Source of the DNA: Pseudomonadota bacterium
Lineage (GTDB): Bacteria; Pseudomonadota; Alphaproteobacteria; Rhizobiales; Rhizobiaceae
Length of the DNA: 21,914 nt
Reading direction: 5' to 3'
Assembly (NCBI GenBank): GCA_023444445.1
Contig: JAEXMK010000233.1
Coordinates: 1-21,914 of the forward strand
The stretch's first letter is position 1. Every line of letters begins with the position of its first letter. Under the pieces are notes generated by a model, which had not been told where the DNA came from, did no database searches, and worked only from the letters and a program-made list of their open reading frames with translations. The position numbers were made by a program, and so were the translations under genes. Shown in pieces: positions 1 through 7,122 of this stretch.

Positions 1-1071
1 GTAGGCGCCTGTACCTTCGATCAGAACTTCGTCGCCGATGGTCAGAGAAACCGGCAGCGGGTACATGTTCTTTTCGTACAGCACGTCGGCGCTGTCGCAG
101 GTCGGGCCGGCCAGAACGCAGGGCTGCATCTCGTCCTGATCACGCTCCGTGCGGATCGGGTAACGGATGGCCTCGTCCATCGTTTCGGCGAGACCGCCGA
201 ATTTGCCGATGTCGAGGAATACCCAGCGGTGATTGTCGTTGTCGGACTTCTTCGACACGAGAACGACTTCCGCCTTGATGACGCCGGCATTGCCGACCAT
301 GCCGCGGCCCGGCTCAATGATCGTCTTCGGGATCTGGTTGCCGAAGTGCTTGCGCAGTGCCTCGTCGATCGCCTGGCCGTATTCTTCGGCAGCCGGAACG
401 TCGCGCAGATATTTGGTCGGGAAGCCACCGCCCATATTAACCATCTGCAGGTGGATGCCCTGCTTGGCAAGGGACGCGAAAACGCGCTTGGCGTCAGCCA
501 GCGCCGCATCCCATGCGTCGAGGTTCATCATCTGCGAACCGACGTGGAAGGACACGCCATAGGACTCAAGGCCGAGCTGATGGGCGTAAACCAGAACGTC
601 GACGGCCATCTGCGGCACGCAGCCGAACTTGCGCGACAGCGGCCATTCAGCGCCTTCGCCATCCGTCAGCACGCGGCAGAAAACGCGCGCGCCGGGAGCG
701 GCACGGGCAACCTTCTCGACTTCCTCATGGCTATCCACGGCGAAGAGATCGATGCCGAGCGCGTAGGCGCGGGCGACATCGCGTTCCTTCTTGATGGTGT
801 TGCCGAAGGAGATGCGGTCGGACGTCGCGCCGGCATCGAGAGCCATCTGGATTTCAGCCACAGAGGCGCAATCGAAGTTGGAGCCGAGCGAAGCGAGCAG
901 CTTCAGGATTTCCGGAGCCGGGTTTGCCTTGACTGCATAATAGATCGCGCTGTTCGGCAGGGAATGCCGGAACGCGTTGAAATTGTCGCGCACGACGTCG
1001 AGATCGACCACAAGGCAAGGGCCTTCGGGACGACGGGTCTTGATGAAGTCGAGAATGCGTGCAGTCGTCAT
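1..1071 (-). CDS. Ornithine/lysine decarboxylase (PLP fold III), 3' end cut by window
   Basis: This is a PLP-dependent decarboxylase of the alanine-racemase fold (group IV ODC family), which makes putrescine from ornithine and, in some members, cadaverine from lysine, in the cytoplasm. Translating the minus strand from ATG 1071 gives 357 codons open to base 1, so only the last few residues (inferred about 20 by family length) are missing. Visible motifs are the PLP lysine in YYAVKANP (K48), HVGSQ (176-180), the glycine-rich GGGFP (214-218), EPGR (253-256) and the active-site cysteine in PTCDSADVLYE (C325). Family members act as dimers with that cysteine completing the neighbour's site. The start is supported by an AGGGAA Shine-Dalgarno just upstream. 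Upstream lies a long structured leader (1072-1500). The long plus-strand frame across this gene is an antisense shadow. Ornithine versus lysine preference cannot be settled from sequence alone. Confidence 0.93.
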   Translation of the reverse strand, partial: MTTARILDFIKTRRPEGPCLVVDLDVVRDNFNAFRHSLPNSAIYYAVKANPAPEILKLLASLGSNFDCASVAEIQMALDAGATSDRISFGNTIKKERDVARAYALGIDLFAVDSHEEVEKVARAAPGARVFCRVLTDGEGAEWPLSRKFGCVPQMAVDVLVYAHQLGLESYGVSFHVGSQMMNLDAWDAALADAKRVFASLAKQGIHLQMVNMGGGFPTKYLRDVPAAEEYGQAIDEALRKHFGNQIPKTIIEPGRGMVGNAGVIKAEVVLVSKKSDNDNHRWVFLDIGKFGGLAETMDEAIRYPIRTERDQDEMQPCVLAGPTCDSADVLYEKNMYPLPVSLTIGDEVLIEGTGAY

Positions 1072-1500
1072 CGATATATTCCCTATAAAACCGACTCCGG
1101 AAAATCCAGAGGACAAAGGACGCTCGAGATATGCATTCGAATCAGCCGGTGGAGGCGCAGAATCGATAGCATACGCTCAAGGCGCGAATATGAACGACGC
1201 CCTGCCAGAGCATCATTCGGCTTTGTCTGCCATGGATTGGAGGGAATGACCCGACCGCACTTCAGGCAATGATGGTGTGCCTCTTCAGTACCCCGGCTGA
1301 TGGAAAGCCGGCAGAGAACCAGAAAGGCCCGCACCGTCGTTGCTTCGTATGTCCTCGCATTTCCCGGTTGGCCGGAATAGCGACTGGAGGGGTTAGTTCC
1401 AGGTACCTTACCTAAATCCTCACCACATCGAGGAATCGGCGGACACACATGGGCACGTGCGACTTTGGGCAGCACGGGAGATAAGAATATTCGCAGTCAT
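1072..1500 (-). promoter_or_regulatory. Long structured leader of the decarboxylase, probable speF-type RNA element
   Basis: About 430 nt separate the decarboxylase start from the nearest plausible promoter region, and no convincing gene lies there. On the transcribed minus strand there are local hairpins, for example CCGGC/GCCGG with a 9-nt loop (1293-1311) and TTCC-GG/CC-GGAA around CCAA (1361-1377, one bulge). Alphaproteobacterial group IV ODC genes are known to carry a long conserved 5' leader, the speF motif (Corbino et al. 2005), presumed to regulate polyamine synthesis. Assignment here rests on position, length and downstream gene, not on a covariance match. The 5' boundary is approximate. 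Confidence 0.5.
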
Positions 1501-1554
1501 AATCAAGAGGTTTTTTTCACCATTTAGCGGATTTTTTCGGCAGCGAATTTAGGG

Positions 1555-1580
1555 TTGAACAGTCGCTCCCCAGCGTTCAA
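1555..1580. promoter_or_regulatory. Inverted repeat upstream of lysR, candidate autoregulatory site
   Basis: TTGAAC (1555-1560) and GTTCAA (1575-1580) form a perfect 6-bp inverted repeat with a 14-bp spacer, ending 27 bp before the lysR start. LysR-type regulators commonly bind dyads near their own promoters, so this is a reasonable candidate site for autoregulation. TTGAAC could also serve as a -35 element. No protein binding can be shown from sequence. Confidence 0.35.
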
Positions 1581-1607
1581 TTATATGGAACGAACCGGAG
1601 GATTTTC

Positions 1608-2501
1608 ATGGACACGCTCACCCGCATCCGCGCCTTTATCGATGTCGTCGAAGCGGAGGGCTTTTCCGCTGCCGCGCGCAAGACCGGGCGCTCCAAGGCG
1701 CTTCTGTCCAAATATGTCCGGGAACTGGAAGACGATCTCGGCGCGTTGCTCCTCAACCGCACAACGAGGCAGTTCTCGCTGACCGAGGCCGGGCATACGT
1801 ATTACCGCACCGCCTCCGACATTCTGAAGGAGATCGACAACCTTGCCGACCTGGTGCGCGAGAAAAATGCCGATCTCAAGGGCAAGCTCAGAATTTCGGT
1901 GCCGCGCACCTTCATTGACGCCGATGTGGGCCAAAGCCTCATCGACTTCGCCAAGGAAAACCCGGAACTGATGCTGGAAATCGTCGCCGATGACCGGTTC
2001 GTTGATCTGATCGAAGAAGGTTTCGACCTTGCGATCCGTATTACGCGGCTGGAGGATTCGGGTCTCATTGCTCGCAAGCTTTCCGATTTCCGGGTCTATG
2101 CGGTCGCGACGCCGGATTTCGTTGCGAAACACGGGCCGCTCGACGGACCGCAGGATTTTGCCCGCGTGCCCTTCATTATCGATACCAATACCCGATTTCA
2201 CAATACTGTGCGTTATCTGGAACCGGACGGCGGCTCGAACTCGGTCGCCATCAGCGGGCCGATAGAGGTGAACAGCCCGCAGGCAACCTTGCGCGCGGCC
2301 CGTGCCGGGCTCGGCATCGCCATGGTGCCGGATTTCATCGCCCGGCCGCATATCCACTCCGGTGAACTGGTGACCCTGTTCGATGACTATATCTCAAAGG
2401 ATCGCGGCATCTATGCCGTCTATCCCCACCGGCGTTACCTGCCTGCCAAGGTGCGCAGTTTCGTGGACTATCTCTCGGCGTGGTTTCGCAAGAACGAGTG
2501 A
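1608..2501 (+). CDS. LysR-family transcriptional regulator
   Basis: A 297-residue LysR-type DNA-binding regulator of usual family length. The N-terminal winged helix-turn-helix is clear: residues about 5-62 include FSAAARKTGRSKALLSKYV and end in the typical LNRTTRQFSLTEAG. The rest (about 90-297) is a LysR substrate-binding domain with a GLGIAMVPDFIA segment near 230-241, as in the CrgA/AaeR-type subgroup. The start at 1608 is fixed by a GGAGG Shine-Dalgarno 7 nt upstream. It is divergent from the decarboxylase leader and convergent with the sugar-binding protein gene, so its target could be itself, the decarboxylase, or a distant gene. The effector is unknown. Confidence 0.92.
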   Translation: MDTLTRIRAFIDVVEAEGFSAAARKTGRSKALLSKYVRELEDDLGALLLNRTTRQFSLTEAGHTYYRTASDILKEIDNLADLVREKNADLKGKLRISVPRTFIDADVGQSLIDFAKENPELMLEIVADDRFVDLIEEGFDLAIRITRLEDSGLIARKLSDFRVYAVATPDFVAKHGPLDGPQDFARVPFIIDTNTRFHNTVRYLEPDGGSNSVAISGPIEVNSPQATLRAARAGLGIAMVPDFIARPHIHSGELVTLFDDYISKDRGIYAVYPHRRYLPAKVRSFVDYLSAWFRKNE

Positions 2502-2530
2502 GGGATGGCTTTCATCAACCACCGACATAA

Positions 2531-2558
2531 AAAACGCCCGCCTTTCGGCGGGCGTTTT
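2531..2558. terminator. Bidirectional intrinsic terminator between lysR and the sugar ABC operon
   Basis: A perfect 12-bp stem, AAAACGCCCGCC / GGCGGGCGTTTT, closes a TTTC loop. The GC-rich core is flanked by A-run and T-run, so it works as a Rho-independent terminator on either strand. It lies 29 bp after the lysR stop and 15 bp after the binding-protein stop, in the convergent gap. Confidence 0.93.
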
Positions 2559-2573
2559 CATGGGGCGTGATCC

Positions 2574-3527
2574 TCAGAACGGCGAATCCGGGAAATAGAA
2601 CTGCTTGGCATTTTCCTTGGTGATCAGCGTCGCGTCGAGAATATACTCACCGGCAACCGGCACCTGATCGTAGAAATGACCGGCTGTCAGCTGCATGGCG
2701 GTCGCCACCATCGCCGGCGGATACAGCACGTCGACCGGCACCAGCTTGTCGCCGTCCATGACCTTCTTGATCATGTCCTTGGAACCGGCGCCCGCAACGA
2801 TGTACTTGATATCAGTGCGCTTGGCCTGCTGGATGGCTTCCAGTACGCCGATTGCCATGTCGTCGTCCTGACACCAGACCACGTCGATCTTCTTGTATTT
2901 GGTCAGATAGTCCTGCATCACGCGGAAGGCGTCGTCGCGGTTCCAGTTGCCGTACTGGCGGTCAAGAACCTTGACGCTGGAGCCGGCGATACCCTTGTCG
3001 AAACCATCCTGACGCTGCTGGTCGATCGGGATCGGCAGGCCGCGAATGACGACCACTTCCGCATCAGGCGTGGTCTTCTTGATGTATTCGCCCGCCACCT
3101 GTCCGAGTGCCGGATTGTTGCCGGCCACATAGAGATCGCGGATCGAATTGTCGTTGACGCTCGGCGCGCGGTCCACCAGCGCAACGAAGGTGCCCTTGTC
3201 CTTGATCTCCTTGATGGCGTTGACGAGCGGATCGGGATCCGACGGCAGAACCACCAATGCGTCCAGCCCCTGTACGGCAAGATCCTGAAGCGCGTTTGCC
3301 TGGTTTGCGGCATCCGGCGAGGTCTTGACGATGACGTTCAGGCCCGGATGCTCCTTCATCAGGAGCTTGGCCACACGCTCGGCATGATAAACGACGCCCG
3401 CCGTCCAGCCATGGTCGGCCGCCGGAATGGACACGCCGATCGTAACCTTCTTGTCCTGCGCCTGAGCAGAACCCGCCAGCACCGTTGCCAGCGCGGCAAA
3501 GGCCACGCCGATGAATTTTCTACGCAT
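2574..3527 (-). CDS. Sugar ABC transporter periplasmic binding protein (RbsB type)
   Basis: A 317-residue periplasmic solute-binding protein of the Periplasmic_binding_4 (ribose/galactose) family, which delivers ligand to the membrane importer. Residues 1-23 form a Sec signal peptide (basic MRRK, hydrophobic core, SAQA before the cleavage point). The mature part begins KKVTIGVSIPAADHGW and shows the family blocks DALVVLPSDPDPL, VALVDRAP and VVWCQDDDMAIGVLEA. A strong GGGAGG Shine-Dalgarno precedes ATG 3527. It is the last gene of the operon behind ATPase and permease, 85 bp after the permease stop, and ends at the shared terminator. The ligand is a sugar or sugar alcohol that cannot be named from this sequence. 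Confidence 0.92.
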   Translation of the reverse strand: MRRKFIGVAFAALATVLAGSAQAQDKKVTIGVSIPAADHGWTAGVVYHAERVAKLLMKEHPGLNVIVKTSPDAANQANALQDLAVQGLDALVVLPSDPDPLVNAIKEIKDKGTFVALVDRAPSVNDNSIRDLYVAGNNPALGQVAGEYIKKTTPDAEVVVIRGLPIPIDQQRQDGFDKGIAGSSVKVLDRQYGNWNRDDAFRVMQDYLTKYKKIDVVWCQDDDMAIGVLEAIQQAKRTDIKYIVAGAGSKDMIKKVMDGDKLVPVDVLYPPAMVATAMQLTAGHFYDQVPVAGEYILDATLITKENAKQFYFPDSPF

Positions 3528-3612
3528 AGTCTCTTTCCTCCCAAGACCGGGGCGTTCCTCCTCTTACAACCGCGCCTGCCCCACATAGCGCGGCCAAACT
3601 CCCATCCTTCCG

Positions 3613-4614
3613 CTACCTGCGGCTCAAAGAGCGCTGCACCAGCATGGCGATGATGATGATCGCGCCCTGAATGGCGCCAATCAGATATTCACTGACGAAG
3701 TTCGACAGGATCATGATGTTGCCGACGATCTCCAGAATGAAGGCGCCGCAGATCGTGCCCCAGATGCGCCCTACCCCGCCGCGCAGCGCCGTGCCGCCGA
3801 CGACGACGGCGGTGATGGCCTGCAATTCCCACAACATGCCTGTGGTGGCGGATGTGGAGGCGAGACGCGGCACGTAAAGAAGCACGGCAACGGCGACACA
3901 GAGCCCCTGAACCACATAGGCAATCGTGCGGACCCGCACGACGGAAATGCCGGAATAACGCGCTACATCCTCGCTTGAACCGACGGCCGTCAGGTGCCTT
4001 CCAAAGCGGGTGCGGTACAGCACGAAGGCGGCAATAGCCGCCGTCACGAAAATCACGACGACCGGCACCGGCACACCGAGAATATTGCCGAAATAGACCG
4101 GACGATAAAGCGTCTGGATCTCCGGATTGCGAAGCGTGATCGCTCCGCCCTGCGACAGCCAGGTGGTCAGCCCGCGATAAATGCCCATGGTGCCGAGTGT
4201 GGCGATGAAAGGCTCGATGCGGCCGATGGTGGTGATGAGACCATTGGTCAGCCCGCAGGCTGCGCCGATGGCGATGGCCAGTGCCATGGCGGCGAGCAGC
4301 ATCAGCACCGGGCTGGCGATGACGCCGCTGTTCATGAACAGGATCATCAGGCTGGCGACGAAGGCAACCATGGCGCCAACGGAAAGATCAAGCCCGCCCG
4401 ATGTAATGACGTAGGTGGCGCCAAGCGCAATGATGGCGATGAAGGCGCTGCGGGTCACGACATTCAAAAGATTGTCGATCCCGATGAAATTCGGATTGGC
4501 GATGGTGCCGAGCACCAGCAGCAGGGCCAGCGCCACGAAAGGCGCGACGGCGCGCAGGTCCCAGTCCTTCGAGGTCTTCGGCGTTTTGCCGTTATCAAGT
4601 GCGGCCTCAGTCAT
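3613..4614 (-). CDS. Sugar ABC transporter permease (RbsC type)
   Basis: A 333-residue inner-membrane permease of the BPD_transp_2 family (RbsC/XylH/AraH type) with about 8-10 hydrophobic segments. The family signature GATYVITSGGLDLSVGAMVAF sits in the first third, followed by GLTNGLI and IEPFIATLGTMGIYRGLTTW, and GGTALRGGVGRIWGT near the C terminus. The start is set at ATG 4614, giving MTEAALDNG, because GAGGGG lies 5 nt upstream. A longer frame from a TTG at 4626 has no comparable support. It lies 52 bp after the ATPase stop and is co-transcribed with ATPase and binding protein. It forms the translocation channel as a dimer. Confidence 0.92.
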   Translation of the reverse strand: MTEAALDNGKTPKTSKDWDLRAVAPFVALALLLVLGTIANPNFIGIDNLLNVVTRSAFIAIIALGATYVITSGGLDLSVGAMVAFVASLMILFMNSGVIASPVLMLLAAMALAIAIGAACGLTNGLITTIGRIEPFIATLGTMGIYRGLTTWLSQGGAITLRNPEIQTLYRPVYFGNILGVPVPVVVIFVTAAIAAFVLYRTRFGRHLTAVGSSEDVARYSGISVVRVRTIAYVVQGLCVAVAVLLYVPRLASTSATTGMLWELQAITAVVVGGTALRGGVGRIWGTICGAFILEIVGNIMILSNFVSEYLIGAIQGAIIIIAMLVQRSLSRR

Positions 4615-4666
4615 ATTTCCCCTCAATTGTCTTTTCTTCAGGCCTTATTCGAATGACAGGCGCGCC

Positions 4667-6190
4667 TCAGGCGAATTCCTGCGTGTGAACGCCCGTCGCC
4701 AGCGCCACGATGTCGTTTTCGGTCATCCGCTCGCCCGCCACCTCGCCGACGATCCGGCCCGACCGCATCACCAGAATGCGGTCGCAGATGCCGATCAGCT
4801 CCGGCATTTCAGAGGAAACGACAATGATCGACCGACCCTCATCCGCAAGGTTCGCGATGAAACGGTAAATCTGCTCCTTGGTGCCGATATCAATACCGCG
4901 CGTCGGCTCATCGATAATGACGATGGACGGATCGAGCAGCATCATCTTGGCCAAGAGCAGCTTCTGCTGGTTTCCGCCTGACAGCTGGCCCGCAAGCAGG
5001 TCCTTGCGGCCGGTGCGGATGTCGAAATCGCGCACAGCATCATCGAGCGCCTGCGCCTCCCGGCGGGTATCGATCTGAAACAGCCGGCTGAACTTGTTGA
5101 GTGATGCGAGCGTAAGATTAACCCGCAGATCCTTGCTCAGTAGTAATCCCTTGCCCTTGCGGTCTTCGCTCAGATAAACGATGCCGGCCTTCAGGCTGTC
5201 TTCCGCCTTTGCGAAGTGCACCTGCCGACCGCGATGGCGGATTGTTCCGCGTCCGGCCCGCAGGCCGAGTATCCCCTCCATCAGCTCTGTTCTGCCCGCC
5301 CCCACCAGGCCGGCAAAACCGAGGATTTCACCCTTGCGCAGGCTGAAACCGGCATCCTGCGCATAACCGGGAACGGTGAAGTGCTCCACCTGCAGAACCG
5401 GTTCGTGCTCGCCGCCGGCATGCCGATCCGGATAAAGCTTGGCGACATCGCGCCCCACCATCAGCCGCGCCATATCCGCCGGCTCCAGCTCCGAGGCCGG
5501 ATGCGAGGCGACCAGCCGGCCATCACGCAGGACAGTCACCCGGTCGGCGATCTGCTTCACTTCAGGCAGGCGATGCGAAATATAAAGCACGGCCACACCC
5601 TTTGCCCTGATGTCGCTGATGACATTCAGCAGCGCGTCGGTCTCGATGGGCGTAAGGCTTGCGGTCGGCTCGTCGAAAATGACGACGCGATGCGGCACCA
5701 GCAGAACGCGGGCGATCTGGACCAGCTGCCGCTGGGCAATCGAAAGACTGCCGACGATGGAGTTTGGATCGATCGTGCCGCCGAGATCGGCTATCGCCTT
5801 TCGGGCTCCAGCCCGCATGGCCCGGTCGTCCATCATCGGACCCCGGCGCAATTCACGACCCAGATAGATGTTCTGCGCCACCGTCAGATCCGGCGCCAGC
5901 AATATTTCCTGATGCACGAGGACGATGCCGCGATGTTCGGCGTCCACTGGTCCGCTGAGCCCAACGGCCTCACCATCGATGCGGATTTCCCCGCCCGTCG
6001 GCTTTTCATTCCCGGCCAGGAGCTTCATCAGCGTCGACTTGCCGGCACCGTTCTCGCCGATGATGGCGTGCACCTCGCCGGCGCGCACCGCGATCTCGAT
6101 ATCCTTCAGAACCTGAACCGGTCCGAAGGATTTCGACAGCCCCACCGTCCGGATCAGAACGGGGTCTGAAGTCTCGTCAGCGGAAATCAT
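4667..6190 (-). CDS. Sugar ABC transporter ATPase, tandem ABC domains (RbsA/MglA type)
   Basis: A 507-residue ATPase with two ABC modules, the normal size for the carbohydrate uptake CUT2 family, which energises import at the inner membrane. Module 1 has Walker A GENGAGKST (45-53), a signature changed to LSIAQRQ (149-155) and Walker B VVIFDEP (169-175). Module 2 has a degenerate Walker A, GLVGAGRT (294-301, arginine replacing the usual lysine), an intact LSGGNQQ (403-409) and Walker B IVIIDEP (423-429). Degeneracy of one module is usual in this family. The Shine-Dalgarno before ATG 6190 is weak. A 19-codon ORF with a very strong site ends 6 nt upstream in the same frame, which suggests translational coupling. 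Substrate unknown. Confidence 0.93.
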   Translation of the reverse strand: MISADETSDPVLIRTVGLSKSFGPVQVLKDIEIAVRAGEVHAIIGENGAGKSTLMKLLAGNEKPTGGEIRIDGEAVGLSGPVDAEHRGIVLVHQEILLAPDLTVAQNIYLGRELRRGPMMDDRAMRAGARKAIADLGGTIDPNSIVGSLSIAQRQLVQIARVLLVPHRVVIFDEPTASLTPIETDALLNVISDIRAKGVAVLYISHRLPEVKQIADRVTVLRDGRLVASHPASELEPADMARLMVGRDVAKLYPDRHAGGEHEPVLQVEHFTVPGYAQDAGFSLRKGEILGFAGLVGAGRTELMEGILGLRAGRGTIRHRGRQVHFAKAEDSLKAGIVYLSEDRKGKGLLLSKDLRVNLTLASLNKFSRLFQIDTRREAQALDDAVRDFDIRTGRKDLLAGQLSGGNQQKLLLAKMMLLDPSIVIIDEPTRGIDIGTKEQIYRFIANLADEGRSIIVVSSEMPELIGICDRILVMRSGRIVGEVAGERMTENDIVALATGVHTQEFA

Positions 6191-6196
6191 GCGCCG

Positions 6197-6256
6197 TCAC
6201 CGACAAAAGGTGAAAACGAACGTTTTTTGCGCCTCGATTTTTCTTGATTTGGCCAT
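6197..6256 (-). CDS. 19-codon upstream ORF (possible leader peptide) of the sugar ABC operon
   Basis: ATG at 6256 follows GGGAGGAG with a 7-nt spacer, the strongest ribosome-binding site in this operon. It encodes MAKSRKIEAQKTFVFTFCR and stops at TGA 6197-6199. The stop is 6 nt before the ATPase ATG and in the same frame, separated only by two arginine codons. The peptide is basic at its N terminus and ends in an F-V-F-T-F-C stretch. It has no similarity I recognise. Most likely it is a leader ORF that delivers ribosomes to the weakly initiated ATPase start. The alternative is an N-terminal extension of the ATPase broken by a stop codon, which is less likely because the 507-residue protein already has full family length. 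Confidence 0.55.
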   Translation of the reverse strand: MAKSRKIEAQKTFVFTFCR

Positions 6257-6290
6257 AAGCGAACTCCTCCCAAAGCTCTGAGAAGAAGCT

Positions 6291-6300
6291 AACGTCCGTT
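6291..6300. promoter_or_regulatory. AACG-N2-CGTT palindrome upstream of the sugar ABC operon
   Basis: AACGTCCGTT is a dyad of form AACG-N2-CGTT in the 5' region of the operon, about 25 bp upstream of the leader-ORF Shine-Dalgarno. A second, longer copy (AAAACG-AA-CGTTTT) lies at 6213-6226 inside the leader ORF, with centres 76 bp apart. Such pairs suggest operator sites for a dimeric repressor. No local regulator of an obvious sugar-operon family is present, and a clear -35/-10 could not be assigned. Confidence 0.3.
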
Positions 6301-6383
6301 TTGAGGTACGTAAAGCAAATTTCGCTCGTCTTTTAGAATACACTGAAATTTTACCAGTCAGACAGCACGTTTCAGCGCTTCGT

Positions 6384-7007
6384 TCATACAGCAGGGGGAC
6401 GCTGGAAGCCTTTCATGAGACGATGCATCGCTTCTGCGCCTTCCTTCACCAAGTCGAAACGTTTTCCAAACAGCAACCAGTCGTAAACGATGCCTTTAAT
6501 CAGCCAGTACAGCGCACCGAGCGCCGATTCCGCCGTCCAGTTGTCGTTGAAGACGCCTTCTGCCTGGGCACGCTGAAAAGCCGCTTCAAGCCGCTCCTTC
6601 TGGTTACGGTCCAGCTCTTCCTGCGCATGCAGCACGGGGGCGAATTCGTCGGAATAGCTGGTGCGCAGGCTGATGGTCATGATGCGCTGACGCTGTTCGT
6701 CTTCCACCAGAAGCGCCAGCCACTTGCAGACCGCCTCCTCGATCTTCGCCAGCAGTGCCGTTCCCTTGAGATCAGGATCACCAAAATCCAGCAGATCCGA
6801 TTCCGGCAGCGCCACCGATTCGTAAAGGCCGATGAAAAGGTCGGTCTTGCTGGAAAAATGCCAGTATATCGCGCCACGCGTGACGCCGGCTGCGGCCGCC
6901 ACCTCATCAAGAGAGCTGTTGGCCACACCCTTTTTGAAGAACACCCGCTCGGCGGCGGCAAGGATCGCCTGACGCGTCTCTTCTGCCTCGGCCTTGGTTC
7001 GGCGCAT
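6384..7007 (-). CDS. TetR/AcrR-family repressor of the RND efflux operon
   Basis: A 207-residue TetR-family repressor closest in pattern to AcrR/TtgR-type efflux regulators. The HTH lies at about residues 30-52 (SSLDEVAAAAGVTRGAIYWHF), and the C-terminal ligand domain has the AcrR-type ending (ALYWLIKGIVYDWLL). The start is placed at ATG 7007 (MRRTKAEAEETR) because AAGGAG lies 8-9 nt upstream. A TTG at 7025 extends the frame but overlaps that site. It is the last gene of the adaptor-pump-regulator operon, 115 bp after the pump stop, rather than divergent as acrR is in E. coli. Its probable operator is the palindrome at 11499-11524. Drug binding would release it and derepress the pump (inference from the family). 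Confidence 0.9.
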   Translation of the reverse strand: MRRTKAEAEETRQAILAAAERVFFKKGVANSSLDEVAAAAGVTRGAIYWHFSSKTDLFIGLYESVALPESDLLDFGDPDLKGTALLAKIEEAVCKWLALLVEDEQRQRIMTISLRTSYSDEFAPVLHAQEELDRNQKERLEAAFQRAQAEGVFNDNWTAESALGALYWLIKGIVYDWLLFGKRFDLVKEGAEAMHRLMKGFQRPPAV

Positions 7008-7029
7008 GCTGAGGTCTCCTTTCAATCAC

Positions 7030-7053
7030 GGCACGGTGCTTTCGCACCGTGCC
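7030..7053 (-). other. Strong hairpin between the pump gene and the TetR gene
   Basis: GGCACGGTGC (7030-7039) and GCACCGTGCC (7044-7053) form a perfect 10-bp stem. On the transcribed strand the loop is GAAA, a stable GNRA tetraloop. No U-run follows, so it is not a classic intrinsic terminator. It sits just before the TetR Shine-Dalgarno and could stabilise the upstream pump mRNA or reduce read-through and so set the pump-to-repressor ratio. Confidence 0.6.
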
Positions 7054-7122
7054 TCTTTGCTGTGCCGGGCTGTCAATCAGATGAATGCCTTGATCGCATA
7101 CCTACCCGGCCTTCCCATCGTT

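Noticed and set aside
229..1272. A 347-residue plus-strand open frame across the decarboxylase
   Set aside because: It is antisense to a clearly recognisable decarboxylase with all catalytic motifs; its own sequence has no family pattern and arises from GC-rich third positions.
1245..1277. HHHCLKCGRVI in a minus-strand frame of the decarboxylase leader, resembling the zinc site of Fur-family proteins
   Set aside because: The spacing between the histidines and first cysteine differs from Fur proteins, the 130-codon frame begins with GTG without a ribosome site, and the rest shows no HTH. Most likely chance within the RNA leader.
4667..6190. Degenerate Walker A in the second ABC module of the sugar ATPase as a damaged gene
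   Set aside because: Loss of the lysine in one module is common in RbsA/MglA-type ATPases; length and all other motifs are intact.
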